From VMDH01 sp038108875 (GTDB taxonomy: Bacteria; Pseudomonadota; Gammaproteobacteria; Magnimaribacterales; D2472), in contig JAYNII010000004.1 in the NCBI GenBank assembly GCA_038108875.1, forward strand, positions 55,475 to 119,474: 64,000 bases of DNA. The letters run 5' to 3'. The notes under the pieces are model-generated. The model searched no databases, was not told the origin of the DNA, and saw nothing but the letters and a program-made list of their open reading frames with translations. Made by a program: the position numbers and the translations under genes. This document shows, piece after piece, positions 33,015 to 41,561 of the stretch (position 1 is the stretch's first letter; each line of letters starts with the position of its first letter).

Positions 33015-33943
33015 TGAAGATATTAGTAGTAGCAGAACACGATAATCAAACCCTCAAACTATCAACTTTAAATACTGTATCTGCAAGTTTATTGGTAGGT
33101 GGAGAAGTTGATGTAATTGTCCTGGGATCTTCTTGCTCAAACGCAGCTAAAGAAGCTTCTAAGATTGTTGGTATTAATAATGTTATCAATATTGATAATT
33201 CTTCAATGGCTAACGCATTAGCTGAAGAGATATCTAATAACTTAGTATCTGTTGTGTCTCAATATTCTCATGTGTTTATACCTGCCACTACATTTGGGAA
33301 AAATATAATGCCTCGCTTAGCAGCTCTGTTAGATGTACAGCCGTTATCAGATGTCATTGAAATTATTAATGCTAATACATTCAAGCGACCAATTTATGCT
33401 GGCAGCTGTCTAGCAACAGTTCAGACAAATCAAGAATTAATCATTGCAACTATTAGAACCACAGCCTTTGACCCTGTCAAAATAGGCGATTCAACTATTC
33501 CAATTATTCAACAAGATGCTCAAAATTCTTTAGCCATTTCTCGTTTTATTTCAGAGGAACTAGCCAAAAGCGAGCGCCCAGAATTGACTGCCGCTAAAAT
33601 TATTATTTCTGGTGGAAGAGGAATGCAATCAGGTGATAACTTTTCTCTATTAGAAACCATTGCAGATAAATTGGGAGCAGCGGTTGGTGCTTCTAGAGCT
33701 GCAGTTGATTCAGGTTTTGTACCAAATGATTATCAAGTTGGTCAAACTGGTAAAATAGTAGCTCCTAATCTGTATATTGCGGTTGGAATATCAGGTGCTA
33801 TTCAGCATCTAGCAGGAATGAAGGATTCAAAAGTAATTGTTGCAATTAATAAAGATGAAGATGCTCCTATATTTCAAGTTGCAGATTATGGATTGGTTGC
33901 AGATCTTTTTAAAGCATTACCTGAATTTGAAGCTTTACTCTAA
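33014..33943 (+). CDS. etfA: Electron transfer flavoprotein alpha subunit
   Basis: 309 residues. The C-terminal FAD domain is clear: ISGGRGMQSGDNFSLLETIA (about 197-216), GASRAAVDSGFVPNDYQVGQ, and YIAVGISGAIQHLAGMKDSK. It carries the FAD that shuttles electrons from the dehydrogenases to ETF-QO. The gene ends 1 bp before the convergent ACAD gene. Confidence 0.97.
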   Translation: MKILVVAEHDNQTLKLSTLNTVSASLLVGGEVDVIVLGSSCSNAAKEASKIVGINNVINIDNSSMANALAEEISNNLVSVVSQYSHVFIPATTFGKNIMPRLAALLDVQPLSDVIEIINANTFKRPIYAGSCLATVQTNQELIIATIRTTAFDPVKIGDSTIPIIQQDAQNSLAISRFISEELAKSERPELTAAKIIISGGRGMQSGDNFSLLETIADKLGAAVGASRAAVDSGFVPNDYQVGQTGKIVAPNLYIAVGISGAIQHLAGMKDSKVIVAINKDEDAPIFQVADYGLVADLFKALPEFEALL

Positions 33944-33944
33944 C

Positions 33945-35021
33945 TTATTGATTTAAAGTTATATTTTTACCTATTTTATTTAAACAGACACCCGCAGAAT
34001 CATGGATTATTTCATGTTCTTTTGCTAGTAAACAATATTTCCAGAGACTGTATTCTTTAGATACACCTATTCCACCATGCAAATGTTGAGCTGAATAACT
34101 GCTCCTATGAGATACATCCGCAGCCCACGCCTTTGCAGTTAAAACATAATTTTCTTTATTATTTGTTTTCATACTTAATGCATATAAAGCTTGTTGGTTG
34201 ACTAGGCTTAGACATTCTTGATCAATAAACATAGAAGCAGCTCGATGACTAACTGCTTGAAAAGTTGCTATGGGCTTATCAAATTGTTTCCTCTCAGCAG
34301 TATAAGCAGAGGTCAATTCCATCATTTTCTTTGTGACACCCTCTATAAACATACTTCTCATTAATTTTTGAGTAAGATCTATTTCGTTGAGGAGTTCCAA
34401 CACATCGTTAGTTTCGATTATGTTTTCAAATGGAATTTCAAGATTTTTAAAGGTAATTTGGGTTACAGACTTTCCAGTTGTAATCACTTGATCCTCATGG
34501 ATTAATAAATCTTTATTAATTAGAGCAATTTTTACGCCTTGATGAGTTTGAAAAGAGATTAGGATTGAATCTGATTCGTTGTAATTTTCAATAAAATGTT
34601 TTAATCCAGTAATAGAGTAACCATTAGGGATTTCAATACCAAAAGTATAGAATCCTTCTTCTACGTGGCTGTAAGGCTCTTTCAGAGCTGTGGCAATAAT
34701 TTTATTTAGTGACAAATGATCTCTTAGGTGACTACTATTAGAAGATTTAGTTGACTGGAATATTAGGGGCACATCAATAAAAAAAGAAAATAAATCAAGA
34801 TTTAATCCATGATATCCAGCTTGTTTAAAAACTAAACTCAAAATGTTAAGAGGATTAATTTCATTGCCATTCTCATAAATATTAACAAATCCTGCTTTAT
34901 TCAGACTCTCTAAAATTCTATTATTAATAGGGCTTTCCAAATCATCAGAAGTTATTTTGGAATACAACGCATTCAAAGATTTTTGAATTTCTGAATACTG
35001 GTCAAAATTATCAAAATCCAT
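33945..35021 (-). CDS. Acyl-CoA dehydrogenase, short subunit-like (pair 1)
   Basis: 358 residues. The C-terminal half carries TAERKQFDKPIATFQAVSHR and QHLHGGIGVSKEYSLWKYCL, the FAD-contacting QxxGGxG block. The terminal GTxEIxR block of ordinary ACADs is missing. The N-terminal half is divergent. It directly follows a 393-residue ACAD (TAATG overlap) that has the complementary defect, so the two probably form an alpha2beta2 enzyme like those of sterol side-chain degradation. Electrons would go to the adjacent EtfAB. Confidence 0.85.
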   Translation of the reverse strand: MDFDNFDQYSEIQKSLNALYSKITSDDLESPINNRILESLNKAGFVNIYENGNEINPLNILSLVFKQAGYHGLNLDLFSFFIDVPLIFQSTKSSNSSHLRDHLSLNKIIATALKEPYSHVEEGFYTFGIEIPNGYSITGLKHFIENYNESDSILISFQTHQGVKIALINKDLLIHEDQVITTGKSVTQITFKNLEIPFENIIETNDVLELLNEIDLTQKLMRSMFIEGVTKKMMELTSAYTAERKQFDKPIATFQAVSHRAASMFIDQECLSLVNQQALYALSMKTNNKENYVLTAKAWAADVSHRSSYSAQHLHGGIGVSKEYSLWKYCLLAKEHEIIHDSAGVCLNKIGKNITLNQ

Positions 35022-36202
35022 TAACTTGTCCTCGGTAGAAAAAGTCCCGCCATGGCTATAATATCTTTTTGAACCTCGTTTGTTCCTCCACCAAATGTCA
35101 GAATAGATGCTGTTCTATACATTCTTTCCAATTTGCCATTCAGAATTGATAGTTCTTGATTTGATTTAAATAGACTTATTTCGCCAAAAATTTCCATCAT
35201 CATTCTGTAAGCTTCTATAAAAAATTCTGAGCCATAGACTTTTGCAACTGAGGCATCCGTCATTGAAAAATTATTTTTACCCTGTGACCAAACTTGCTTC
35301 CAGCAAATAAGTTTTAAGGCCTCGAGTTTGTAATAAATTTTTGCAAAACTGTCTTGTATCCATGGTACTTCTGACAGTTTCATTCCATTTATAAGTTTTA
35401 TACCTTTAGCAACAATTAATAAATTATTGTAAAGCTCTTCAATAGGCCCATGATTAACTAATGCTAACCTTTCTAAGTTTAATTGACTTGTAATCAGGGA
35501 CCAGCCTGAATTTACTTCGCCAACTAGAAAATCGTTCTTCACGAAGACGTTTTCATAAAAAGTACTATTAGTTCTGACATCTCCTAAAGTGTGAATGGGA
35601 TGACAACTAAAACCAGGAGCGTTTGTTGGAACTATGAACATTGATATCCCTTTGTGTTTTTTTGCTTCTTTATCAGTTCTTGCGGCTAGCCATACATAAT
35701 CAGCAAAATTAGCTAAACTAGTCCAAATCTTCTGACCATTAATTAACCAACCCTCAGAGGATTTTTCTGCACTTGTTATTAGTGATGCCAAATCTGTACC
35801 AGCATTTGGTTCAGAATACCCAATAGCAAATATAAGCTCTCCGGTAAGTATTCTTCTTGCAATATTATCCTTAGCAAAGGAAGAGCCATATTTTGCAATC
35901 ATGGGTCCAATTGATTCGGTTGTAAGAAATGGAAAGGGGAATCCTGTTCTCATGATTTCTTCTACAAATATGTATTGTTCTATAGGACTAAACTCTTTGC
36001 CTCCAAAAGACTTTGGCCAACTTAGCCCAATCCAACCGTCTTTTCCCATTTGCAATAATGCTTTTCTAAATTCTGGTCCACCTCCTTCAAAATATCTCGA
36101 ATCACTTAATTCTTGTCTTAACTCTACATTTAGTAATTCTTTTAAATACTCATTGATAGTGCATTTGAGTTTTAATTCTTTTTTGCTTAATTCAATTTCC
36201 AT
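35021..36202 (-). CDS. Acyl-CoA dehydrogenase, long subunit-like (pair 1)
   Basis: 393 residues. Features: WIGLSWPKSFGGKEFSPIEQ, FAIGYSEPNAGTDLASLITS, GWLINGQKIWTSLANFADYV and a C-terminal LTFGGGTNEVQKDIIAMAGL, the FAD-binding G-T-N-E motif. The QxxGGxG block is absent; it is present in the next gene. The start overlaps the upstream serine hydrolase stop by 11 bp. The substrate is unknown; long or bulky acyl-CoAs are a reasonable guess from the pair architecture. Confidence 0.9.
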   Translation of the reverse strand: MEIELSKKELKLKCTINEYLKELLNVELRQELSDSRYFEGGGPEFRKALLQMGKDGWIGLSWPKSFGGKEFSPIEQYIFVEEIMRTGFPFPFLTTESIGPMIAKYGSSFAKDNIARRILTGELIFAIGYSEPNAGTDLASLITSAEKSSEGWLINGQKIWTSLANFADYVWLAARTDKEAKKHKGISMFIVPTNAPGFSCHPIHTLGDVRTNSTFYENVFVKNDFLVGEVNSGWSLITSQLNLERLALVNHGPIEELYNNLLIVAKGIKLINGMKLSEVPWIQDSFAKIYYKLEALKLICWKQVWSQGKNNFSMTDASVAKVYGSEFFIEAYRMMMEIFGEISLFKSNQELSILNGKLERMYRTASILTFGGGTNEVQKDIIAMAGLFLPRTS

Positions 36203-37514
36203 AGATTTTTATAAGATCAGAGATAAATTTGCCTTCATTAATCCATTCATCTCGACCATTTGTAAGACCTAATCTTACTATCATAAGATCTAACTCAGGA
36301 ATTATTAGCAATCTTTGTCCTTGAAATCCATTAGCAGAAATGATTTTAAAGGGTACACTATGGAGCGCTGGTGAAATCAGAGGATCATTAGTATTTAGCC
36401 ACCACTGACCACCATAATTTGAAATCTTCTGACCATTATTCAGACTAGCAGGTGTAATTAAGAATTCTATAAATTCATTATCAATCAGTTGCTTGCCATT
36501 AAAAACACCTTTGTTCTTTATTAATTTTCCAATATTTAACCAAGCGGTTGGACTAAGAAATCCAAGGGATGAGGCAATCATGTTTCCGTTTGGATCTTTA
36601 CTAATAACCGCATCTCGAATTTTTAATTCATCGAACAAAAAGTACTGGAACATTTCTTGAATGTTAAAACCAAATTTATTGCCGATTTCAGAAAGTTTAT
36701 AAGTAAGTAAATTTGTAGCTGCTGAAGAATATGCCCAATGCTCTCCAGGAGTATATTTAAAATCAAGGCTAGATAAATGATTTCCAATATTGCTAGATAC
36801 AAACATTTTGAAAAAATCTGTGAATGGATAATAAGCCTCTTGGTAATTAAGACCATCTACGTGATTAAGTAAATGCCTAAAAGTTAAACTTTTTCTCATA
36901 GGTTCAGAAGAATCAGGAAATACCTTTGTATCTAGCTCTATTAAATTTTCATTGACTAGTCTCCCAAAAAGCAAAGAAGTCAATGATTTGGTCATGCTCC
37001 AAGAGAGCAAAGGAGTGTGCATAGTTGAATATTCATCAAATAACTTTCCAACCACAACATCTTGATGAGCTATTACAATTGCCCGATGCCCATGATCTTC
37101 AATAAATTCATCTTCAATTAATCTTTGAATATTTATATTAATTAATTCAGGAAAATTCTCTGTCTTTAGTCTTTCTCTCGGGGCAAATTCTTTATTTAGA
37201 TCCTGTGAACATCCATAGTAAGGGTAATATTTCATAGTTGTTTTAACAGATCCAAAACTTGAAGATAGTATTTTTTTTTCATCCTCTACAGAATAATCTA
37301 TTAGTTTTAAGAATAAATTATCGAGCCAATCAATATTAAAGGGTTTAGTTTTTGCTTCTTTATCAAGAATAGAAGATAAAGGGCGCTGTGATAAATAATA
37401 ATTGCCACACGCAACGTGCGCAGAATAATACGATAATTGTTTGCCAAGAGATAAATATCCTGCATAAAAAAGCACGATAATTATCAAGATTCCTGGAATG
37501 GCTAAATTTTTCAT
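36192..37514 (-). CDS. Membrane-anchored serine hydrolase, beta-lactamase class C-like
   Basis: 440 residues with an N-terminal membrane helix (LAIPGILIIIVLFYAGYLSL). The catalytic SxxK is in LLSWSMTKSLTSLLFGRL (about 170-187). The second motif reads HWAYSSAATNLLTYKL, where YxS replaces the usual YxN. The family includes esterases, D-aminopeptidases and 6-aminohexanoate-dimer hydrolases as well as beta-lactamases. Here it lies between trmA and the ACAD pair with overlaps on both sides, which suggests an esterase or amidase feeding the ACAD pathway. Confidence 0.82.
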   Translation of the reverse strand: MKNLAIPGILIIIVLFYAGYLSLGKQLSYYSAHVACGNYYLSQRPLSSILDKEAKTKPFNIDWLDNLFLKLIDYSVEDEKKILSSSFGSVKTTMKYYPYYGCSQDLNKEFAPRERLKTENFPELININIQRLIEDEFIEDHGHRAIVIAHQDVVVGKLFDEYSTMHTPLLSWSMTKSLTSLLFGRLVNENLIELDTKVFPDSSEPMRKSLTFRHLLNHVDGLNYQEAYYPFTDFFKMFVSSNIGNHLSSLDFKYTPGEHWAYSSAATNLLTYKLSEIGNKFGFNIQEMFQYFLFDELKIRDAVISKDPNGNMIASSLGFLSPTAWLNIGKLIKNKGVFNGKQLIDNEFIEFLITPASLNNGQKISNYGGQWWLNTNDPLISPALHSVPFKIISANGFQGQRLLIIPELDLMIVRLGLTNGRDEWINEGKFISDLIKIYGN

Positions 37515-38539
37515 TTACCTAATAAAGCAATTAATTCTAGATGATCAGTATTAGAGAATTGATCAAACACTGCAAGATCTTTTACTTTGTGATGATCTAA
37601 TGCGTCTAAGTCTCTTAAAAATGTCTTGGGGTTACATGATACATAAATAATATTCTTATATCTTTTTAATGACTCTGCCAAAGAATGTGTTAGGCCTGAT
37701 CTTGGAGGATCAACTAATACGTGAGAAAAGTTAAATGAGTCAATATTAATATTTTGAAGTCTTTTAAATTCTTTGCCATTTAACGCTTGAGAAAATTCAT
37801 CGTCTGAAATTCTAGCTAATTTGACATTAGATATCTTATTGGTTGATAAATTTATCTTGAGATTATTTATGTTGTCTCGGTTGCTGTCCGAGGCAAATAC
37901 ATTCTTGAAATATTGAGATAATGGAATTGTAAAACTTCCACAGCCACAATATAACTCCAATAGATCTTCACAATCGGTTAAATGTTGGTTTATGAAATTT
38001 AACATGCAAGTTAAAGAATAAAAATTCGGTTGATAAAAACTATTGTCACTATGTTGAAGAGAGTAGTTGGTTGATCCACATGATACCTCTGAAGTTATCA
38101 CGTTGTTTGTAAGGCTAAGCAATTTTCCTTTTGCTCGAGCTAGACATCTTATGAAGCCATTATTTTCTAATTGTTCAATTAGCACTAAGAAATTTTCTGG
38201 AATATTTTTACGATATATAAATGAAATTAGAGTTTCATTTCCATTGGTTCTAAAATTCAGTTGGAATAAACCTTTAGTTAATGAAACATGGGTTTGAAGG
38301 AATTTTGATAATTCAGACATAGAATTCTGAATTAAAGGATGAGCCTTTGTAAAACTTTTTATCTCAATTGATTTACCTCTATCGAACATAATGTATTTAG
38401 AGTCCTTAAAAGAAAACTCACAACGCATTCGATATCCATTTGCTGGGAACAAATAATAATTATTTATTCTGAGATTGGCTTTGTTTAAAAATATTTCAGT
38501 CTCAATTAACTTATTCTTATCATTGAGATACTTGAGCAT
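37511..38539 (-). CDS. trmA: tRNA (uracil-5-)-methyltransferase
   Basis: 342 residues. TrmA motifs in order are MRCEFSFKD, SFYQPNFYS, the SAM loop LLELYCGCGSFTIPLSQYF, VLVDPPRSGL and the catalytic-Cys segment IIYVSCNPKTF. It makes ribothymidine at position 54 of tRNA. There is no room for the RlmD/RlmC iron-sulfur domain, which supports TrmA. It sits in the middle of a leftward run with catabolic genes, overlapping both neighbours by 1-4 bp. Confidence 0.93.
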   Translation of the reverse strand: MLKYLNDKNKLIETEIFLNKANLRINNYYLFPANGYRMRCEFSFKDSKYIMFDRGKSIEIKSFTKAHPLIQNSMSELSKFLQTHVSLTKGLFQLNFRTNGNETLISFIYRKNIPENFLVLIEQLENNGFIRCLARAKGKLLSLTNNVITSEVSCGSTNYSLQHSDNSFYQPNFYSLTCMLNFINQHLTDCEDLLELYCGCGSFTIPLSQYFKNVFASDSNRDNINNLKINLSTNKISNVKLARISDDEFSQALNGKEFKRLQNINIDSFNFSHVLVDPPRSGLTHSLAESLKRYKNIIYVSCNPKTFLRDLDALDHHKVKDLAVFDQFSNTDHLELIALLGK

Positions 38540-40005
38540 TAATTACACATTAAAAAATGCGAATAATTGGGAAACTTCATATGAAAATAATAGGAAGTAG
38601 GGCTGTTGGGCCAATTATTTACTACCTTGCCATCTTTATTTTTATACCAACTGTTACAGCTTTCTATCCATACAGTTTTTTGCATATCTAATTGAATATT
38701 TTTGTTATAAGAATCAAATATATGTTCTCTAATTTCTATGCGAGAGAATTTTTTTTGTTTGAGTTTTTTAATACACTTAATTACATATTTAACTTGCTGT
38801 TCCACCATAAAGATAATTGAATTACTCCCTAAATTGGTATTTGGGCCGTAGAGGATAAAGAAGTTTGGAAAATGCTTTACACAAACACCTCGATAAGATT
38901 CTGCACCATTAATCCAGACCTCATTTAATGGAATATTATTTTTACCATAAAATTTAACAGGATATAAAAATTCATTGGTTTTAAATCCAGTAGCATATAT
39001 AACTATATCTGCAAGAATTTGTTTACCAGATTGGGTAACTATTCCCAGATCACTAAACTCAGATATTGGTTCAACTTCAATCCTTACATTAGGTTGACTT
39101 ATTGATTGGTAATAATTATCTGATACTAATATCCTTTTACATCCAATTGGATAAGTTGGAGTGAGTTTTTCTAATAGATTATTGTCCTTGATGTGATCTG
39201 AAATATATCTTTTAAATTCATTTGTTAGAGTTTTTTGTGACCATTTATTGTTGACTATAACTCCGTAGAACATTTCTTGTCGCAAATATATCCAAAACCT
39301 ATGAATGCGTTGAAACAGGGGGAATAACTTAAAACATTTTTTTTCGAATTCAGAATAGAGCCGATCATTTCTGGGAATTACATAGTTAGGGCTTCTTTGA
39401 AGAACGTTAACTGTTTTTGCTCTGCTAACAAGGTGGGGTATAAATTGCAGTGCGCTAGCTGCATTTCCAATTACACAAACGTTTTTATTCGTGACATCAA
39501 CTTTATGATTCCACTGAGATGAATGGAAAGTAACTCCCCGAAATCTTTCTGATCCCTTAAATTCAGGTTGGTAAGGTGCATTGAGTTGACCCAGTCCTGA
39601 TATCAGAAACCTACAGGTCATTTGTTGTTGGTTAGCTAAAGTTAAATTCCATAGATTCAGTTTCTCATCAAATTTAGCACTCAACAATTCTGAAGAAAGC
39701 CTGATGTGATTAGATAGATTAAAATTAACAACGCATTCTTTAAAATAATCCTTAATTTCTTCTTGAAGAGAATACTTCTTTGACCAGTTAGGGTTTAAAT
39801 AAAAAGAATAATTGTATAAAGCAGAGGGTATATCGCATCCTGATCCGGGATAATTGTTGTAAAACCAAGTACCAGAAACATCAGAAGCTTTTTCAAGGAT
39901 CATAAAATCAGTAATATTGGCTTTAAGTAGTTTTATACCCATACAAATACCAGACATACCAGCTCCTATAATAATTACTTCTGAGTGACTAGTTGTTTGA
40001 TGCAT
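38539..40005 (-). CDS. Flavin-containing / Baeyer-Villiger-type monooxygenase
   Basis: 488 residues. The FAD motif is IIIGAGMSGICMGIKLLKAN and the NADP motif is VCVIGNAASALQFIPHLV. Between them lies FRGVTFHSSQWN, close to the Baeyer-Villiger signature FxGxxxHxxxW. GTWFYNNYPGSGCDIPSALY is typical of BVMOs and related FMOs. Such enzymes insert oxygen into ketones or oxygenate N/S atoms, often in degradation of steroids, terpenes or hydrocarbons. It starts 2 bp after the DUF2970 gene. Confidence 0.88.
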   Translation of the reverse strand: MHQTTSHSEVIIIGAGMSGICMGIKLLKANITDFMILEKASDVSGTWFYNNYPGSGCDIPSALYNYSFYLNPNWSKKYSLQEEIKDYFKECVVNFNLSNHIRLSSELLSAKFDEKLNLWNLTLANQQQMTCRFLISGLGQLNAPYQPEFKGSERFRGVTFHSSQWNHKVDVTNKNVCVIGNAASALQFIPHLVSRAKTVNVLQRSPNYVIPRNDRLYSEFEKKCFKLFPLFQRIHRFWIYLRQEMFYGVIVNNKWSQKTLTNEFKRYISDHIKDNNLLEKLTPTYPIGCKRILVSDNYYQSISQPNVRIEVEPISEFSDLGIVTQSGKQILADIVIYATGFKTNEFLYPVKFYGKNNIPLNEVWINGAESYRGVCVKHFPNFFILYGPNTNLGSNSIIFMVEQQVKYVIKCIKKLKQKKFSRIEIREHIFDSYNKNIQLDMQKTVWIESCNSWYKNKDGKVVNNWPNSPTSYYFHMKFPNYSHFLMCN

Positions 40006-40007
40006 TT

Positions 40008-40172
40008 TTAAATAAAGATATTCACGATAAGCAAAACTAAAGCTATGAATGTAAAGTTGAGAACAAGAAAGAAAATAATAAATTTTATTAGAGATACATT
40101 TTCTAACTCTTTGGAAAGCTCTTTTTGATTCCTTATACCAATTAAAGAGTAGAATATACGTTTATACCACAT
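40008..40172 (-). CDS. DUF2970-like small membrane protein
   Basis: 54 residues: YSLIGIRNQKELSKELENVS followed by one hydrophobic helix of about 25 residues ending VLLIVNIFI. The pattern (short amphipathic GIR/GVQ segment, charged stretch, one helix) matches DUF2970. The longer open frame on the same strand reaching to 40439 is only the antisense of nfuA; the plausible start is the ATG at 40172. Only 4 bp separate this start from the divergent nfuA start. Confidence 0.65.
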   Translation of the reverse strand: MWYKRIFYSLIGIRNQKELSKELENVSLIKFIIFFLVLNFTFIALVLLIVNIFI

Positions 40173-40176
40173 AAGT

Positions 40177-40764
40177 ATGAATGATTTTATTACTATTACT
40201 GAGTCTGCACAAAAATATTTAGCGAAGCTTGTTGCAGAAAAGAAAGATGGAACTTTCAATGTAAGAGTCTTTGTTTCTGATCCAGGCACTCCAAGAGCAG
40301 AAACCTGCCTTGCTTTTTGCAAAGCAGGAGATGAAAAAAATGATGATATTAAATTATCATTTAAAGACTTAACTGTGTTTGTTGAAAATAGGTCAAAAGA
40401 ATTTTTAGTCGATGCCGAAATCAATTTTGATACAGACAATTTTGGTGGTCAGCTGACTATAAAGTCTCCTAACTCTAGATTGCCTAATATATCTGAAGAT
40501 AGTTCCATTGAAGATAAAATAAATTACGTGCTTTACAACGAAATTAACCCGATGCTTGAATCCCACGGTGGGGAAGTTGTTTTAAAATCTGTTACTAAAG
40601 ATAACTATGCAATTCTTCAATTTGGGGGAGGTTGTCAAGGTTGTGGTATGGTTGACGTTACCCTTAAAGAGGGTATTGAAAAAACTCTCCTAGAACAAAT
40701 CAAGGAACTTAAAGGCGTAAAGGACGTTACCGATCACAGCATTACCGATAATGCATATTATTGA
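40177..40764 (+). CDS. nfuA: Fe-S biogenesis protein NfuA
   Basis: 195 residues: a degenerate A-type domain (about 1-95) and a C-terminal Nfu domain (about 105-190) with the cluster-binding FGGGCQGCGMVDVTLKEGI and ESHGGEVVL. NfuA carries 4Fe-4S clusters to target enzymes, useful for a genome with ETF-QO and NQR. The start is 4 bp from the divergent DUF2970 start, and the 3' end overlaps csiV by 7 bp. Confidence 0.94.
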   Translation: MNDFITITESAQKYLAKLVAEKKDGTFNVRVFVSDPGTPRAETCLAFCKAGDEKNDDIKLSFKDLTVFVENRSKEFLVDAEINFDTDNFGGQLTIKSPNSRLPNISEDSSIEDKINYVLYNEINPMLESHGGEVVLKSVTKDNYAILQFGGGCQGCGMVDVTLKEGIEKTLLEQIKELKGVKDVTDHSITDNAYY

Positions 40765-41561
40765 GAGATTTTAGTAATAGAGACTAAAACTCCAAATGCA
40801 GGGTGGTCAAAATAGTGTACGTCCTCATTAAAAACTTTTCGGTCTTCTGTAATCCAAAATCTGGATTTTATTTTGATTGGTAGAGTAGGATTTAATTTTT
40901 CTTTCATATCCAAATTGTTATTATCAAAAGGTAAGTCTCTATCAAGAATATTTTCATACGAAGTATTATTAACAATAGTTTCCTCTAATGTTTCATAATC
41001 TAAAAATGCATTTAGGTCGACATGTAAATAACGGTCTTTATAAAAATTTAGATAAATTAAAGAATTCTCATTCTGCAGCACTCGTTTTAAAGATTTAACA
41101 GTATTTGGAATCTGCATCCACGAACCTTGCTGCAATATTGAAATATCGTCTCTTCTGATCGCTCTTCTTTCAAATACCTCTAGTACATCTAAAGATTGTA
41201 AATAATAATCTTGAAAGTGAGGGCCCTTTAAGTCTTCATAATTGAAATCAGAGTTCTGTGCTGCGCTATTGGGTTTGAATTCTATTTCGTTGTTCTCTTG
41301 ATTATTCATAGAAGAAGATAATTTGTTAGGTGAGCTGTTATTAACCTTTAAATCACTTGATAAAATTTTCAATTTAAAAAGCTCAGTGGGTAGGAAATTA
41401 AAAGTTTTATCCTGAAATTTTTCTTCGGTTTCTTTAAATTGAGGATACTTAAATACTACGTATTCAATCTTGAAGGTATCAAGCTCACTTATATCTTGTG
41501 CACTTAGTCCAAGATTAAGACAGGCAAGCAATAAAACTTTTAAATTGCGATCTTGCTTCAT
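40758..41561 (-). CDS. csiV: CsiV-like periplasmic protein (possible peptidoglycan factor)
   Basis: About 267 residues with a signal peptide (KVLLLACLNLGLSAQ). The start of the mature part (FKIEYVVFKYPQF) and the end (FNEDVHYFDHPAFGVLVSIT) match CsiV, a periplasmic protein involved in cell shape and septal peptidoglycan in Vibrio. CsiV genes lie next to mfd in many gammaproteobacteria, as here. The middle is low in complexity (Asn/Ser-rich, about 75-105). The ATG at 41561 is preferred over 41567; both lie inside the mfd 3' end. Confidence 0.72.
   Translation of the reverse strand: MKQDRNLKVLLLACLNLGLSAQDISELDTFKIEYVVFKYPQFKETEEKFQDKTFNFLPTELFKLKILSSDLKVNNSSPNKLSSSMNNQENNEIEFKPNSAAQNSDFNYEDLKGPHFQDYYLQSLDVLEVFERRAIRRDDISILQQGSWMQIPNTVKSLKRVLQNENSLIYLNFYKDRYLHVDLNAFLDYETLEETIVNNTSYENILDRDLPFDNNNLDMKEKLNPTLPIKIKSRFWITEDRKVFNEDVHYFDHPAFGVLVSITKISQ

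Noticed and set aside
40173..40439. N-terminal extension of a 143-residue reverse-strand frame over nfuA
   Set aside because: It is the antisense of well-conserved nfuA and has low-complexity Ser/Phe composition; only the part after the ATG at 40172 looks like a protein.
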